Counted from the stretch's first letter, positions 1 to 7,596 are shown. The stretch: DNA of 64,000 nucleotides from Mesorhizobium sp. RMAD-H1 (GCF_014191375.1 NZ_JACHWN010000005.1:62001-126000), one strand, 5' to 3'. The notes: a model not told the origin generated them from the letters alone. Translations and numbers: made by a program.

Positions 1-2
1 TG

Positions 3-182
3 TTCCCGATGTTGATGAAGATCATGAAGAAGCTGGAGAAGGCCGGCATTTCGGAGAGGGGCGACAGCGATGCTGCTCGCCTACAGGAACATTTTCAGGC
101 GCGATTGGTTTCTATCGGTCCCGCTTTTTCTGTCTCATGCGCATGTCGCCAGGGTGAGAAGGCCGGGAACCAAACGCAATGA
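3..182 (+). CDS. Possible 3' end of a hypothetical gene (partial)
   Basis: An open frame enters from the left edge and stops at 180-182. Its first part (FPMLMKIMKKLEKAGISERG, then an acidic stretch) looks protein-like, but the second half becomes Cys-rich and non-descript, and a stress-type promoter (86-110) lies inside it. No family is recognised. It could equally be non-coding 5' sequence of the gene at 213. Confidence 0.2.
   Translation, partial: FPMLMKIMKKLEKAGISERGDSDAARLQEHFQARLVSIGPAFSVSCACRQGEKAGNQTQ
86..110 (+). promoter_or_regulatory. EcfG-type promoter for the gene at 213
   Basis: GGAAC at 86-90, 16-nt spacer, GGTT at 107-110. This matches the alphaproteobacterial general stress promoter (GGAAC-N16/17-cGTT). 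Expected start near 117, leaving a leader of about 95 nt before the ATG at 213. Confidence 0.6.
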
Positions 183-212
183 AGTCGGATGCGTTTTCGT
201 CAGGAGAGATCA

Positions 213-488
213 ATGAGCGAATCGAAAACCACCACCGATCATGAAACCATCCGCAAATGGGCCGAGGCGCGGGATGGCCATCCCGCCCGGGTCAAGACCT
301 CGGGTCCCGGCGGGATACTCAGAATCGATTTCGGCGAGCCGGAGGAAAGCCTGGAAGAGATTTCATGGGACGAATTCTTCAAGATCTTCGACGACAACGA
401 TCTGGCCTTTCTCTATCAGGACACCGCATCGGGCGGCGGCAAGAGCCGCTTCAACAAATTCATCGAACGCGGCTCCGAACACCGGTAA
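213..488 (+). CDS. Small hypothetical protein, conserved rhizobial type
   Basis: Encodes 91 residues, acidic, with no signal peptide or membrane segment. The centre carries GGILRIDFGEPEESLEEI followed by SWDEFFKIFDDNDLAFLYQD, a pattern I recognise from small rhizobial proteins of unknown function that databases sometimes mislabel as glucan branching enzyme. It is far too short for that enzyme. The ATG at 213 is preferred over the one at 189 because AGGAGA lies 6-7 nt before it. It has its own stress-type promoter and a hairpin terminator, so it is a single-gene unit, probably induced with the neighbouring stress genes. Function unknown. Confidence 0.75.
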   Translation: MSESKTTTDHETIRKWAEARDGHPARVKTSGPGGILRIDFGEPEESLEEISWDEFFKIFDDNDLAFLYQDTASGGGKSRFNKFIERGSEHR

Positions 489-514
489 CGGCGCCTCCCG
501 GCGCCGCCTTTTCT
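489..514 (+). terminator. Rho-independent terminator after the gene at 213
   Basis: A 7-bp GC stem CGGCGCC/GGCGCCG (489-495 and 500-506) with a 4-nt loop is followed by CCTTTTCTC. It sits directly after the stop at 488. Confidence 0.65.
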
Positions 515-520
515 CATACA

Positions 521-937
521 TCACGGATCGCTGTATCCGAGCGCCCTGACGCGGAGCTGCGCCGTGCCGGGATCGGAATTGAAGAAGAAGGCGCCGCGCC
601 GCGTCGAATTCCGGGGAATATAATCGAACTCGATCTCGGCGGTTTCGACGGTCGCTCCATTGCGCTCCAGAACGCCGCTCATCCGCACGGCCTCGGCCGT
701 CTCGCTTCCCTGATTGGTGACGGTGACCGGAACGCGGAACGCATCGCCCACCCGTTCGGTCCTGCCGATCTCATAGGCGAAGCGCGGCGGATCGGATGAA
801 ACGAAAAGCGCCTGGTAAAGAAGGAAGCCCAGCAATCCCAGGATGGCCAGTGCAGAGATCGCGCCCAGCACCCATTCGACGGGATGGGCCGTTCCCTCCT
901 TGACCACCGCCTCCTGCCTCCCGGTTTCTTTCGCCAT
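521..937 (-). CDS. TIGR02588 family protein, single-pass membrane anchor
   Basis: Encodes 138 residues. One transmembrane helix lies near residues 20-42 (VEWVLGAISALAILGLLGFLLYQ), followed by an Ig-like beta-rich domain containing VPVTVTNQGSETAEAVRMSG. This is the TIGR02588 pattern, a family usually encoded next to TIGR02587 membrane proteins, as here. The ATG at 937 is chosen because AGGAAAGG precedes it; an upstream GTG at 967 lacks this. It is the last gene of a three-gene leftward operon and starts 38 nt after the TIGR02587 stop. Function unknown; the domain probably faces the periplasm. Confidence 0.85.
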   Translation of the reverse strand: MAKETGRQEAVVKEGTAHPVEWVLGAISALAILGLLGFLLYQALFVSSDPPRFAYEIGRTERVGDAFRVPVTVTNQGSETAEAVRMSGVLERNGATVETAEIEFDYIPRNSTRRGAFFFNSDPGTAQLRVRALGYSDP

Positions 938-974
938 ATCCAGCCTTTCCTGCCCGTTGCGTTCCACACCATGA

Positions 975-1847
975 TCAAAGGATCAGCCGCGCCGCCGCCG
1001 CGCCCACCGACGACGGGAAGGCCAGCACGATCATCGCCATGACCGCCTGCCCGAACGTCAGATCGTCGGTGCGGCCGAAAATCCAGAGAACGAAGAGGCT
1101 CACGCCCGCTGCGATCACATAGCCCGGCAGGGTGAAGCGGATGAGCGCGCTCCACCACGGCGTCTGCGGCGAGAGCTCCGTGCCTCCCTGGAAGCCGAGG
1201 GCGAACACGAAGCCGTGCATGACGGCGAGCGAGAGCAGGACGAGCGCGATCGCATACCACTGCGTCATCCGATAGGAGATGAGCATGGGTTCCTCGGTCG
1301 GTGCGATGTTGAAGCCCAGGAAGAGGGCGCCCACGCCCATCAGGAACAATTCGCTTCCATAGGAATCTTCCCGCTGCTGGTCCGGCTCGTTGGAAGCCGC
1401 CACGAACTGGCTGCGCGCGAGCAGCGCGCCTATGCCCGCCGGGATCGTCTGTAGGGCGATCGTGCCTGCGATCTCCGTTGCAGCCATATCGAAACTGATG
1501 GCCCTGAAGAGGATCAGCACCGTCGCGCTGGTAATGACGCCGATACCGAGCGCAAAGACGGCATCGAGGATAATGTCCGGCCAGGATGGGCTGTGCCGGA
1601 ACCCGATGCGATGCGACAGCCCGATGAGGAGCGGAAACGAAAGGGCCATCAGCACCGCCAGCCGGACCGGCTCGGCGTAAAAGCCGAGCCACCACATCTC
1701 CATCGTCATCAGCATCGGCAGCGAAAAGATCAGCGCGCCGCCCACCGCCCGTCCGCTGTCCTTGAAAAGCTTACCGGTGGAGGAGCGCATCTGCCTTTTG
1801 CCGGCAGACGAACCGGATATTCCCTTCCCTTTTCCATTGCCGCTCAT
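975..1847 (-). CDS. TIGR02587 family integral membrane protein
   Basis: Encodes 290 residues with about seven hydrophobic segments, for example ALIFSLPMLMTMEMWWLGFY near the N terminus and ALIRFTLPGYVIAAGVSLFV near the end. The basic N-terminal tail is cytoplasmic-looking. It matches the TIGR02587 family, almost always paired with TIGR02588. Start at 1847 (ATG with CAGGTGA upstream) is preferred over a TTG at 1877. It is the middle gene of the operon 2206-521, driven by the stress-type promoter at 2259-2283. The biochemical role of this pair is not known. Confidence 0.85.
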   Translation of the reverse strand: MSGNGKGKGISGSSAGKRQMRSSTGKLFKDSGRAVGGALIFSLPMLMTMEMWWLGFYAEPVRLAVLMALSFPLLIGLSHRIGFRHSPSWPDIILDAVFALGIGVITSATVLILFRAISFDMAATEIAGTIALQTIPAGIGALLARSQFVAASNEPDQQREDSYGSELFLMGVGALFLGFNIAPTEEPMLISYRMTQWYAIALVLLSLAVMHGFVFALGFQGGTELSPQTPWWSALIRFTLPGYVIAAGVSLFVLWIFGRTDDLTFGQAVMAMIVLAFPSSVGAAAARLIL

Positions 1848-1873
1848 CGGTTCACCTGATTCCCGTTCAGCGC

Positions 1874-2206
1874 TCAATTGTCCTGGGGCTGATCAGGTAC
1901 GGTGCCGGGCGGGATGACGGGCGTCTTGCCGGTATCGGGAGGGGGGATGTCCGATTCGGTGTCTCCCGTGGGCGGTGGCTTCAATACGCCCTTGCAGCGT
2001 TCCAGCCGCTTCGCCAGATCTTCGCGGGTCTCGCCCTGCTCTGCGTCCTTCTGCCCCCCCTCCGGCTGCGCCCGGCATTCCGGCGGAATTTCTCCGCTGT
2101 CCTTCCGGTCCTGGCCGCCCGTCCCGTTGTCCTGGGCAATAGCGGGCAGCGATGTGCAGGCAAGCAGCGATATGCCGAGCAAAGCGATGATTGTTCGATT
2201 GGGCAT
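1874..2206 (-). CDS. Secreted hypothetical protein, Pro/Asp-rich
   Basis: Encodes 110 residues. A clear signal peptide (MPNRTIIALLGISLLACTSLPAIAQ) should be cleaved after AIA. The mature part is short, hydrophilic and low-complexity: IPPECRAQPEGGQKDAEQ, one further Cys, then a Pro/Thr/Asp-rich tail. The two Cys could form a disulfide. GAGG before the ATG at 2206 fixes the start. It is first in the operon with the TIGR02587/88 pair. No family recognised. Confidence 0.7.
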   Translation of the reverse strand: MPNRTIIALLGISLLACTSLPAIAQDNGTGGQDRKDSGEIPPECRAQPEGGQKDAEQGETREDLAKRLERCKGVLKPPPTGDTESDIPPPDTGKTPVIPPGTVPDQPQDN

Positions 2207-2258
2207 GGAGACCTCGCTTTCGTCGCCGCAGCGTTTCCCGCTGCTATTCCATGCACAT

Positions 2259-2283
2259 AACGCCCGGGCTTCATTCCTGTTCC
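2259..2283 (-). promoter_or_regulatory. EcfG-type promoter for the 2206-521 operon
   Basis: On the minus strand: GGAAC (2283-2279), 16-nt spacer, CGTT (2262-2259). An exact consensus match placed about 50 nt upstream of the ATG at 2206. It is back to back with the promoter at 2300-2324. Confidence 0.75.
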
Positions 2284-2299
2284 TCCACTGCGGCGCGCG

Positions 2300-2324
2300 G
2301 GAACATGTCGGGTTCTGCATTGTT
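2300..2324 (+). promoter_or_regulatory. EcfG-type promoter for the MDR-Gfo/Idh operon
   Basis: GGAAC (2300-2304), 16-nt spacer, TGTT (2321-2324). It is divergent from the promoter at 2259-2283. The leader to the ATG at 2348 would be short, about 15-20 nt. Confidence 0.65.
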
Positions 2325-2347
2325 CGACGGTTTCGAAGCAGAAGGGG

Positions 2348-3361
2348 ATGATCATGACGCTGAACAAGCCAATGAAGCTCGAAACGCTTTCACCGGTGCG
2401 CATGATGAACGCCGCCGTCGTCACCGGACCGGGTGAATTGCGCATCGAAACCGTTGCGTTGCCCGAACCGGCGGCCGGCCAGGTGCGCGTGAAGCTGCAA
2501 GGATGCGGGGTATGCGCCTCGAACCTGGTGCCATGGGCCGGGCCGGAATGGATGCAGTTTCCGACGGAGCCCGGCGGCCTCGGCCATGAAGGCTGGGGGA
2601 TCATCGATGCCGTCGGTCCGGATGTAGATACGGTCAAGGAAGGGGACCGGGTCGCCGCCCTGTTCTATCACAGCTATGCCGAATACGATATCGGCGATGC
2701 CGAGGCCGTCGTGAAAATACCGCCCGAAATGGCCGATCAGCCTTTCCCCGGCGAACCGCTCGGCTGCGCGATGAACATCTTCCACCGCAGCGACATCCAG
2801 CCCGGCCAGGTCGTGGCCATTGTCGGCGCCGGTTTCATCGGCGCGCTGCTCTGCCGTCTCATCACCCGGGCTGGCGCCGATGTGATCGCCCTTTCCCGCC
2901 GGGGCTTCGCCCTTGACATGGCGAAGCGGATGGGCGCCAGCGAGACGATCGCACTTGACGACCATCATGCCGTCATCGACCGGGTGAAGACGTTGACGGG
3001 CGGCCTCTTCTGCGACCGGGTCATCGAGGCGACAGGCAAGCAATGGCCGCTCGATCTCGCCGCCGAGATCACGCGGGAGCGCGGCCGGCTGATCATCGCC
3101 GGCTATCACCAGGACGGCGCCCGGCAGGTCAACATGCAGCTCTGGAACTGGCGCGGGCTCGACGTCATCAATGCCCATGAACGCGATCGCGCCATCTATA
3201 TCCAGGGCATGCGCGAGGCGGCCGAAGCGGTGGCTGCCGGGATGCTCGACCCCCTGCCGCTTTACACCCATCATTTTCCCCTGTCGCGCCTCGACGAAGC
3301 GCTCAATGCGACGAGGGACCGCCCAGAAGGTTTCATGAAAGCCCTGGTGATGATGCAATGA
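2348..3361 (+). CDS. Zinc-type medium-chain dehydrogenase (MDR family)
   Basis: Encodes 337 residues. An N-terminal GroES-like domain contains the catalytic-zinc region (GCGVCASN near residues 52-59, then GLGHEGWG near 78-85), followed by a Rossmann domain with VAIVGAGFIGALLCRL near residues 156-171. The four-Cys structural zinc lobe is absent, so it is a reduced MDR. It probably oxidises or reduces a polyol, sugar or similar alcohol with NAD(P). GAAGGGG precedes tandem ATGs at 2348 and 2354. Its stop overlaps the next start (ATGA), so the two dehydrogenases are coupled and likely act on the same compound. Substrate unknown. Confidence 0.85.
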   Translation: MIMTLNKPMKLETLSPVRMMNAAVVTGPGELRIETVALPEPAAGQVRVKLQGCGVCASNLVPWAGPEWMQFPTEPGGLGHEGWGIIDAVGPDVDTVKEGDRVAALFYHSYAEYDIGDAEAVVKIPPEMADQPFPGEPLGCAMNIFHRSDIQPGQVVAIVGAGFIGALLCRLITRAGADVIALSRRGFALDMAKRMGASETIALDDHHAVIDRVKTLTGGLFCDRVIEATGKQWPLDLAAEITRERGRLIIAGYHQDGARQVNMQLWNWRGLDVINAHERDRAIYIQGMREAAEAVAAGMLDPLPLYTHHFPLSRLDEALNATRDRPEGFMKALVMMQ

Positions 3362-4383
3362 CGGTACTCGACCAGATGCAGAGATCGAACGCCACGCTCA
3401 AGCGGCCGAGGCTCGGCTTCCTCGGCGTGGGATGGATCGGCCGCCAGCGCATGGAAACGGTCCTGGCCTCGGGCTATGCCGAAGCGGCGGCGATCGCCGA
3501 CCCGTCGCCGGAAATGACAGCCGCCGCCAAGGAAATGGCGCCCTATGCGGAAACGGTTTCGTCGCTCGACGAATTGCTCGAGATCGGTCTCGACGGTGTG
3601 GTGATCGCGACGCCGAGCGCCTTGCATGCCGCGCAATCGATCGAAGCCCTGAAGCGCGGCGTGGCGGTGTTCTGCCAGAAACCGCTCGGCCGCACGGCCA
3701 CGGAGGTCGAGGAAGTGGTGAGAACGGCTCGCGAGGCGGACCGGCTGCTGGGCGTGGACCTCTCCTACCGCTTCACCGAGGCGATGCGATGCGTACGCGA
3801 CAGCATCCAGAGCGGCGAGATCGGGCCTGTCCATGCGGCGGAACTCGTCTTCCACAACGCCTATGGGCCGGACAAGCCATGGTTCTACCAGCCGGAACTG
3901 TCTGGCGGCGGCTGCGTCATGGATTTAGGCATCCATCTCGTCGACCTCGCCCTGTGGGCGCTGGATTTTCCCGCCGTCGCGCAGGTTTCCGGCAATCTCT
4001 TCTCGGAAGGCGAGCGCCTTGGCGCAAATCCCGAGCGGGTCGAGGATCATGCGGTGGCGACGCTTGAATTGGAGACGGGCGCGGTGGCGCGCCTCGCCTG
4101 CTCCTGGCGGCTCCACGCCGGATGCGACGCGGACATCTCGGCCACCTTCTATGGGCGGAACGGCGCCCTCTGCTTCTCGAATGTCGGCGGCTCCTTCTAT
4201 GATTTCAAAGCCGAACGGTTCACCGGCACGAGCCGGCAGACGCTGATCAGCCCGCCCGATGCCTGGGGAGGAGTGGCGGCCGTGGACTGGGCGCGACGGC
4301 TCGCGGCCGGCTCCGGCTTTTCGGCCGCGGCCGAGGACTATGTGAAGGTCGCAGCCGTTCTCGACCGCATCTACGGGCGTTAG
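3358..4383 (+). CDS. Gfo/Idh/MocA family oxidoreductase
   Basis: Encodes 341 residues. The N-terminal Rossmann fold has GFLGVGWIGRQRM near residue 21. The family signature is present as QKPLG (near 108) and the substrate-side helix carries GGCVMDLGIHLVD near residue 182, with the His expected to act in catalysis. The family oxidises or reduces cyclitols and sugars with NAD(P). The start overlaps the MDR stop by 4 nt, so the pair forms a stress-promoter-driven operon of two dehydrogenases. I cannot name the substrate; interconversion of an inositol- or sugar-derived compound is a reasonable guess. Confidence 0.85.
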   Translation: MTVLDQMQRSNATLKRPRLGFLGVGWIGRQRMETVLASGYAEAAAIADPSPEMTAAAKEMAPYAETVSSLDELLEIGLDGVVIATPSALHAAQSIEALKRGVAVFCQKPLGRTATEVEEVVRTAREADRLLGVDLSYRFTEAMRCVRDSIQSGEIGPVHAAELVFHNAYGPDKPWFYQPELSGGGCVMDLGIHLVDLALWALDFPAVAQVSGNLFSEGERLGANPERVEDHAVATLELETGAVARLACSWRLHAGCDADISATFYGRNGALCFSNVGGSFYDFKAERFTGTSRQTLISPPDAWGGVAAVDWARRLAAGSGFSAAAEDYVKVAAVLDRIYGR

Positions 4384-4396
4384 AGCACGCAGTATT

Positions 4397-5482
4397 TCAG
4401 GCGATGTGATTGTTCCCCGGGCGCTCGAGCCAGCGCAGCACGACCGCCTCCTCGGGATGGAGCCCTTCCGGCGGCTTGCGCATGTGGCGGCGGATCGCCC
4501 CAAGCTCGCCGGCGAGCCGGCCATCGCTCCACGCCGCCATGACCGAGGGGTGGATATAGCATTGGCGGCAGATGGTGCGGGTATTGCCGAGCTTTGCGGC
4601 GACCTGGTCGATGACGGTGTTCATCACCCGGGCGCGCTCGCGTTTGGTCTCCGGCACCTCCGTCTCCGCAAAAAGGCCGGCCGCCCGCACCGTGCCGCCC
4701 CAGGTCCTGAAATGCTTGGAGCTGAAGGAGGTGCCGGCTACCTCACGGATATATTCGTTGACGTCCTGCGATACGACGGAGCGGCGCTTCCCCTCGTCAT
4801 CGAGATATTGGAAAAGCCGCTGGTCCGGCAGGTCCTGCAGGGCCCGTATCACCCTTGCGATGCGGCGGTCGGTGATCCTGAGCTTCCACTCCTTTCCCGA
4901 TTTCCCGCTGAACTGCAGCCGGAGCGTCGAGCCCTCCAGCTCCACATGCTGCTCGCGCAAGGTGGTGAGGCCGAAACTGTTGTTCTCCCTGGCATAGGAC
5001 GGATTGCCGATGCGGATCATGGCGCGGTCGAGCAGCCATACGATCGAGGCGAGCACACGCTCGCGCGGCACGCCATGCCGGCGCAGGTCGCGGTCCACCT
5101 GCGCGCGCAGCTTGGGCAGCGACCGGGCGAAGGCGGTGAGGCTCGCGAATTTCACCTCGTCACGATAGAGGGTCCAGCGGGGGTGGTAGCGATATTGCTT
5201 GCGGCCGCGGGCATCACGGCCTGTCGCCTGGATGTGGCCATTGTCGGCAGGGGAAATCCAGACATCGGTCCAGGCCGGCGGAATAGCGAGGCTTCTTATG
5301 CGCTGCAGCGTTTCCTCGTCGGTCACCTTGCCGCCGCCGGCCCGAACATACCAGAAGCCTCTTCCGGCCCGACGACGCCGGATTCCCGGCTCCGTGTCGC
5401 TGCAATAGACGAGGGAAGCGGCCCGCGCTGTCGCCTCGGCGTCCACATATTCATTCTCCCCGATTTCCGGTGCCTTGAGCAC
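4397..5482 (-). CDS. DNA topoisomerase IB (eukaryotic/poxvirus type)
   Basis: Relaxes supercoiled DNA through a 3'-phosphotyrosine. Encodes 361 residues. The N-terminal domain has GRKQYRYHP (near 93-101). The catalytic domain shows the expected residues: Arg157 in RIGNPSYARENNSFGL, the Lys region FSGKSGKEW (191-199), Arg259 in SSKHFRTWGGT and Tyr309 in CRQCYIHPSV. The GTG at 5482 is chosen because GGAGGG precedes it at good spacing; a more upstream ATG at 5566 would add a non-conserved tail and overlap the promoter. It has its own stress-type promoter (5519-5543) and converges on the Gfo/Idh gene. Family membership is firm; a stress or DNA-repair role is inferred from context. Confidence 0.92.
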   Translation of the reverse strand: MLKAPEIGENEYVDAEATARAASLVYCSDTEPGIRRRRAGRGFWYVRAGGGKVTDEETLQRIRSLAIPPAWTDVWISPADNGHIQATGRDARGRKQYRYHPRWTLYRDEVKFASLTAFARSLPKLRAQVDRDLRRHGVPRERVLASIVWLLDRAMIRIGNPSYARENNSFGLTTLREQHVELEGSTLRLQFSGKSGKEWKLRITDRRIARVIRALQDLPDQRLFQYLDDEGKRRSVVSQDVNEYIREVAGTSFSSKHFRTWGGTVRAAGLFAETEVPETKRERARVMNTVIDQVAAKLGNTRTICRQCYIHPSVMAAWSDGRLAGELGAIRRHMRKPPEGLHPEEAVVLRWLERPGNNHIA

Positions 5483-5518
5483 GATACCCTCCGAAGCTGA
5501 AGCTGCCGCAAGGAAGCA

Positions 5519-5543
5519 AACGGACGATGATGCAACCGGTTCC
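5519..5543 (-). promoter_or_regulatory. EcfG-type promoter for topoisomerase IB
   Basis: Minus strand GGAAC (5543-5539), 16-nt spacer, CGTT (5522-5519). Exact match, about 37 nt upstream of the GTG at 5482. It supports that start over the ATG at 5566. Confidence 0.75.
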
Positions 5544-5559
5544 ACGGACGGCGAAAACG

Positions 5560-5585
5560 GGAACATAGGGAGCCGCCGGCGCGTT
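5560..5585 (+). promoter_or_regulatory. EcfG-type promoter for the 5614-6477 operon
   Basis: GGAAC (5560-5564), 17-nt spacer, CGTT (5582-5585). Exact match and divergent from 5519-5543. Start expected near 5592, some 20 nt before the ATG at 5614. Confidence 0.75.
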
Positions 5586-5613
5586 GACCCGGCAAACGAA
5601 GGGGAATCAAGCG

Positions 5614-5919
5614 ATGACGGAAATCACACATGAGGAAATCGAAGGCCGACTGATCGCCCAGCGCGAGATACTGGGCTTCATGCTTGCGCTGCTGGCCCGG
5701 CGGGAAGATGTGGGCGAGCCGTTCTGGAACGCGCTGGAGGAAAGGGCGACGTTCCAGAACCAGCAGGAGGATCCAGGCGTTCTGCCGACACGCGCCTTCG
5801 CCGCGGAAGCCGCCATGATGCGCGAGTTCAGGCTGATCTTGGACGAAGCCCGGGCACGGTTCAACGAGGCCAAGGGGAAAGACCGGAACCATTCGCAGCC
5901 GCCCGAATTAGAGGAATAA
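5614..5919 (+). CDS. Hypothetical protein, helical
   Basis: Encodes 101 residues, charged and predicted mostly alpha-helical by eye (EEIEGRLIAQREILGFMLAL and AAMMREFRLILDEARARFNE). No signal peptide or membrane segment. An AGGGG lies upstream of the ATG at 5614, which falls just downstream of the stress promoter, while the alternative start at 5584 would overlap that promoter. First of a three-gene unit with the DUF427 gene and the small membrane protein. No family recognised. Confidence 0.65.
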   Translation: MTEITHEEIEGRLIAQREILGFMLALLARREDVGEPFWNALEERATFQNQQEDPGVLPTRAFAAEAAMMREFRLILDEARARFNEAKGKDRNHSQPPELEE

Positions 5920-5949
5920 CCGCGCCGGCAAAGATTGGAGGGCCGCAAA

Positions 5950-6300
5950 ATGACAGACACCCAAACAACCGACAGGATGACGATAAGGGCTCATGACGGG
6001 CCTGTGACGGTGCGCTATCTCGATGTGGTGATCGCCTCGACACGGCGCGCCAGGGAACTGCACGAGCCCGGTCACGACCCGGTCCTCTACATCCCGTTCG
6101 ACGACATCTATTTCGTCCATCTCGAGAAAAGCGCCAAACGGACCGAATGCCCGCGGAAGGGAATCGCCAGCTATTGGCGGATCCTCGCGCAAGGGCATGC
6201 CGCGGAGGACGCGGTGTTGACCTACGACGATCCCAATCCGAGCGTTGCTTCGCTCAAGGGCTATGCCGCCTTCGACGCATCGAAAGTGAGTTTCGAATGA
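5950..6300 (+). CDS. DUF427 domain protein
   Basis: Encodes 116 residues covering one DUF427 domain: VTVRYLDVVIASTRRARELHE, then DPVLYIPFDDIYFVHLEKS, ECPRKGIASYWRI and NPSVASLKGYAAFDASKV. The order of a beta sheet, the Pro-x-Asp-Asp turn and the Cys-Pro-x-Lys-Gly segment are typical. The family is a small beta-sandwich of unknown function, cytoplasmic. The start at 5950 follows GGAGGG. It lies 30 nt after the 5614 gene and 21 nt before the small membrane protein, so it is probably in one stress-induced transcript. Confidence 0.9.
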   Translation: MTDTQTTDRMTIRAHDGPVTVRYLDVVIASTRRARELHEPGHDPVLYIPFDDIYFVHLEKSAKRTECPRKGIASYWRILAQGHAAEDAVLTYDDPNPSVASLKGYAAFDASKVSFE

Positions 6301-6321
6301 AACCAGCGGTGGGAGAGGATT

Positions 6322-6477
6322 ATGCCTGAAAACTTTCTGTGGTTCCTCATCGTGGCGGGCGGGCCCGTTCTCCTCGGCGCGCTGATCGCCTATGGCATGA
6401 TGAAGACGCGAAGGCTGAGGCGCGACGAGCGGGAAGCCCGTGACCGCGCAACCCGAAAACTATACGGAGACGAGTAG
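6322..6477 (+). CDS. Small single-pass membrane protein, 51 residues
   Basis: A short reading frame following GGGAGAGG at good spacing. It encodes one transmembrane helix (residues 5-26, FLWFLIVAGGPVLLGALIAY) followed by a highly basic/acidic cytoplasmic tail (KTRRLRRDEREARDRATRKL). The positive-inside rule places the tail in the cytoplasm. Last gene of the 5614-6477 unit. Similar tiny helix-plus-charged-tail proteins are common in rhizobial stress loci; the function is unknown. Confidence 0.7.
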   Translation: MPENFLWFLIVAGGPVLLGALIAYGMMKTRRLRRDEREARDRATRKLYGDE

Positions 6478-6504
6478 CGCCGCATGCCGGGGGCGGCCCA
6501 GCGC

Positions 6505-6831
6505 TCACATCTGCAGGGGCTTCACCACATTGGGATCGATCCGGCCGTGGAGCACCGCACGCGGGCCCTGCGCCGGAAACGCGCCGCTTTCGTCTTCGAT
6601 CACCGTGTAGAGCTTGTCTTCGCGAAACGCGCTCCACATCCGGGTCGAGGCATCATCGATGAGGGCTGCGTCGATCTCGAGGAAATCCTTTTCCGCCTCT
6701 GATGCAACCAGCCGCGCGTCGGCCGCCGACCGCGCCCGCACCACCACCTCGCCCTGATAAGGGGAATTGTCCCAGCGCGGATCGTTGGGTTCCGCGATCG
6801 GGACCAGCCGGAAGATTTTCAACTGTTCCAT
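6505..6831 (-). CDS. Hypothetical protein
   Basis: Encodes 108 residues. It begins with MEQLKIFRLVPIAEPNDPRW and contains VVRARSAADARLVASEAEKD, resembling small rhizobial proteins of unknown function with an alpha/beta fold. No signal peptide. The ATG at 6831 (GGATGGGACA before it) is preferred over 6930, because the longer form would read through its promoter at 6871-6895. It lies just downstream of udgX on the same strand but has its own stress-type promoter inside the udgX 3' end. Confidence 0.7.
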   Translation of the reverse strand: MEQLKIFRLVPIAEPNDPRWDNSPYQGEVVVRARSAADARLVASEAEKDFLEIDAALIDDASTRMWSAFREDKLYTVIEDESGAFPAQGPRAVLHGRIDPNVVKPLQM

Positions 6832-6868
6832 TGTCCCATCCGATTTGCCGGTATGAATGACCGGATAT

Positions 6869-7561
6869 TCAACGGCGTCCTGCACCGTTTGTTCCGGTCC
6901 TACGCCCGTCCGCGGCCTTTGCGTCTTCATGCACGAATTCCGCCGCTGTCCTCAAATCACGGACGAAGAGCTCACGCTGGAGGGCCATGTCGTCGCGCAC
7001 GCGCAGGAGATAGGAAGGGTGGACCGTGAGCAGCAGGGCTTGGTTTTCCATGAAAGGAAGGATGGCGCCCCTGTCACGCATGACCTTGAACTTGCGTGGC
7101 GCGATCGAGTTGGCCGCCGTGGCGCCCAGCGCGACGATCAGCCGTGGGCGGACAAGCTCCAGTTCGCCATTGAGCCACCACCGGCAGGCCTGGATCTCGC
7201 CCGCGTTGGGCCGCTGGTGCATGCGCCGCTTCCCCCGCAGCCGGAATTTGAAATGCTTGACCGCATTGGTCACGTAGCATTCCGATCTGTCGATACCAGC
7301 CTCTTCCAGGCATTTGTTGAAGATGTTGCCGGCAGGCCCGACGAAGGGAGCGCCGGCAAGATCCTCCTTGTCGCCGGGCTGTTCGCCGATGAAGAAGATC
7401 GACGCGTCAGGCGATCCCTCTCCGAACACCGTCTGGGTGGCGTTGCGGTAGAGATCGCAACGGGTGCAGTGCTCCGCCTGGCGGGCCATTTCCCGGAGCT
7501 TCTTTTCGGGCGTGCCGCCATGCAATTGGGCGGCGGCGCTTATCGGTTCCTTGTCGAGCAA
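6869..7561 (-). CDS. udgX: Uracil-DNA glycosylase, UdgX type
   Basis: Removes or traps uracil in DNA. Encodes 230 residues if it starts at the TTG at 7561. Seen: CTRC (Cys32, Cys35) for an iron-sulfur site, motif A GEQPGD (59-64), the UdgX loop KRRMHQRP with His115, a later Cys in QACRWW, and motif B HPSYLLR (181-187). In UdgX the His of the KRRIH-type loop forms a covalent bond with the abasic sugar, which separates it from family 4/5 UDGs. The TTG has AAGGA at 7-nt spacing and lies below a stress-type promoter (7597-7621); the ATG at 7660 lies upstream of that promoter and would add a poor tail. Fe-S ligands beyond the CTRC pair are uncertain. Confidence 0.88.
   Translation of the reverse strand: MLDKEPISAAAQLHGGTPEKKLREMARQAEHCTRCDLYRNATQTVFGEGSPDASIFFIGEQPGDKEDLAGAPFVGPAGNIFNKCLEEAGIDRSECYVTNAVKHFKFRLRGKRRMHQRPNAGEIQACRWWLNGELELVRPRLIVALGATAANSIAPRKFKVMRDRGAILPFMENQALLLTVHPSYLLRVRDDMALQRELFVRDLRTAAEFVHEDAKAADGRRTGTNGAGRR
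6871..6895 (-). promoter_or_regulatory. EcfG-type promoter for the gene at 6831, inside udgX
   Basis: Minus strand GGAAC (6895-6891), 16-nt spacer, CGTT (6874-6871). Exact match, contained in the last codons of udgX, about 40 nt before the ATG at 6831. Confidence 0.7.
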
Positions 7562-7596
7562 GACAAGTTCCTTTCGAACCAGAAACGACAAAACAA

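Noticed and set aside
166-195. GGAAC followed by CGTT upstream of the gene at 213
   Set aside because: Spacer is 21 nt, too long for an EcfG promoter; the copy at 86-110 has the right spacing.
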